Positions 63,866 through 64,000 of a stretch of DNA of 64,000 nt are shown one piece after another (position 1 is the first letter of the stretch; each line of letters begins with the position of its first letter). The notes under the pieces are model-generated. The model was not told the DNA's origin and searched no databases. It saw only the letters and a program-made list of their open reading frames with translations. The DNA comes from Roseovarius sp. TE539 (GTDB lineage: Bacteria > Pseudomonadota > Alphaproteobacteria > Rhodobacterales > Rhodobacteraceae), in contig NZ_QNGB01000006.1 of the NCBI RefSeq assembly GCF_003298505.1, positions 62,001 through 126,000 on the forward strand. The letters run 5' to 3'. A program made the position numbers and the translations under genes.

Positions 63866-64000
63866 TCACTCGACGGTCACGGACTTTGCAAGGTTGCGCG
63901 GCTGGTCCACATCCGTGCCCTTTGCGACGGCGGTGTGATAAGCCAGCAATTGCGCCGGCACGGCATAAAGGATAGGCGCGAGCATCGCGTCGATGCGCGG
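63866..64000 (-). CDS. glmS: Glucosamine-6-phosphate synthase, C-terminal end (partial)
   Basis: The last 44 codons read [20 protein letters not shown] then [20 protein letters not shown] and VTVE, the GlmS C-terminus with the SIS-domain end and the conserved [13 protein letters not shown]. GlmS makes glucosamine-6-phosphate from fructose-6-phosphate and glutamine. The rest of the gene lies beyond the window. Confidence 0.95.
   Translation of the reverse strand, partial: PRIDAMLAPILYAVPAQLLAYHTAVAKGTDVDQPRNLAKSVTVE

Overview
The window is a chromosomal segment of an alphaproteobacterium, most likely a member of the Rhodobacterales (Roseobacter/Rhodobacter relatives). This rests on the high G+C, B12-dependent ribonucleotide reductase, a free-standing corrinoid protein beside a homocysteine methyltransferase (the split methionine synthase described in Roseobacter relatives), an F-ATPase zeta inhibitor, a circularly permuted two-piece tmRNA, an alphaproteobacterial-type SspB, DUF4169 next to fumC, and Hint/RTX proteins. 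No phage, transposase, integrase or CRISPR array was seen. The region looks like core chromosome with a few islands of unusual content.

Layout. 0-2 kb: end of nrdJ, an orphan AT-richer ImmA/IrrE protease and a CAU-anticodon tRNA. 2-6 kb: purM-purN, rnd, a lipoprotein and sufE. 6-10.4 kb: DUF1638 protein, corrinoid protein, PA0069-type radical SAM protein, homocysteine methyltransferase, ATPase zeta inhibitor. 10.5-12.2 kb: purC-purS-purQ. 12.3-15.4 kb: DctB/DctD-like two-component pair whose regulator lacks the sigma-54 loop. 15.4-18.6 kb: rne with a hairpin-rich leader. 18.7-22.4 kb: tusA-like gene, ccdA, a membrane alpha/beta hydrolase overlapping a cytochrome P450. 22.5-27.3 kb: fumC operon with RHH and DUF4169 proteins, a methyltransferase, sspB, chrA and ssrA (tmRNA). 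27.4-35.3 kb: a large acidic protein, thiamine pyrophosphokinase, a DMT exporter, a thioesterase, gatB and a conserved hypothetical. 35.5-41.9 kb: pepN, photolyase plus DUF2256, a class I amidotransferase-type hydrolase, cytochrome c, a HemG-like flavodoxin. 41.9-47.6 kb: Hint/RTX protein, kynureninase, SDR, a beta-lactamase-fold protein with a degenerate metal site. 47.7-53 kb: PEMT/ICMT-like membrane methyltransferase, pntAB, DUF3422. 53-59.8 kb: peptide ABC transporter with a divergent fused double ATPase, and an M20 amidohydrolase. 59.9-64 kb: glycosyltransferase, waaA/kdtA, moaA, a lipoprotein and the end of glmS.

How genes fit together. Several blocks are functional units: purine synthesis (purMN; purCSQ), methionine synthesis (corrinoid protein plus homocysteine methyltransferase), tagging and degradation (ssrA and the adaptor SspB 1.5 kb apart), transhydrogenase (pntAB), oligopeptide import and amide hydrolysis (52.9-59.8 kb), and lipid A/Kdo assembly (waaA with a GT4). 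The most interesting signals are the split methionine synthase with its DUF1638 neighbour, the DctD-like regulator without GAFTGA, the beta-lactamase-fold protein without HxHxDH, the hydrolase-P450 overlapping pair, and two kinds of intergenic palindromic elements. Starts were chosen by eye from family alignments and Shine-Dalgarno sequences, and no database search was run.
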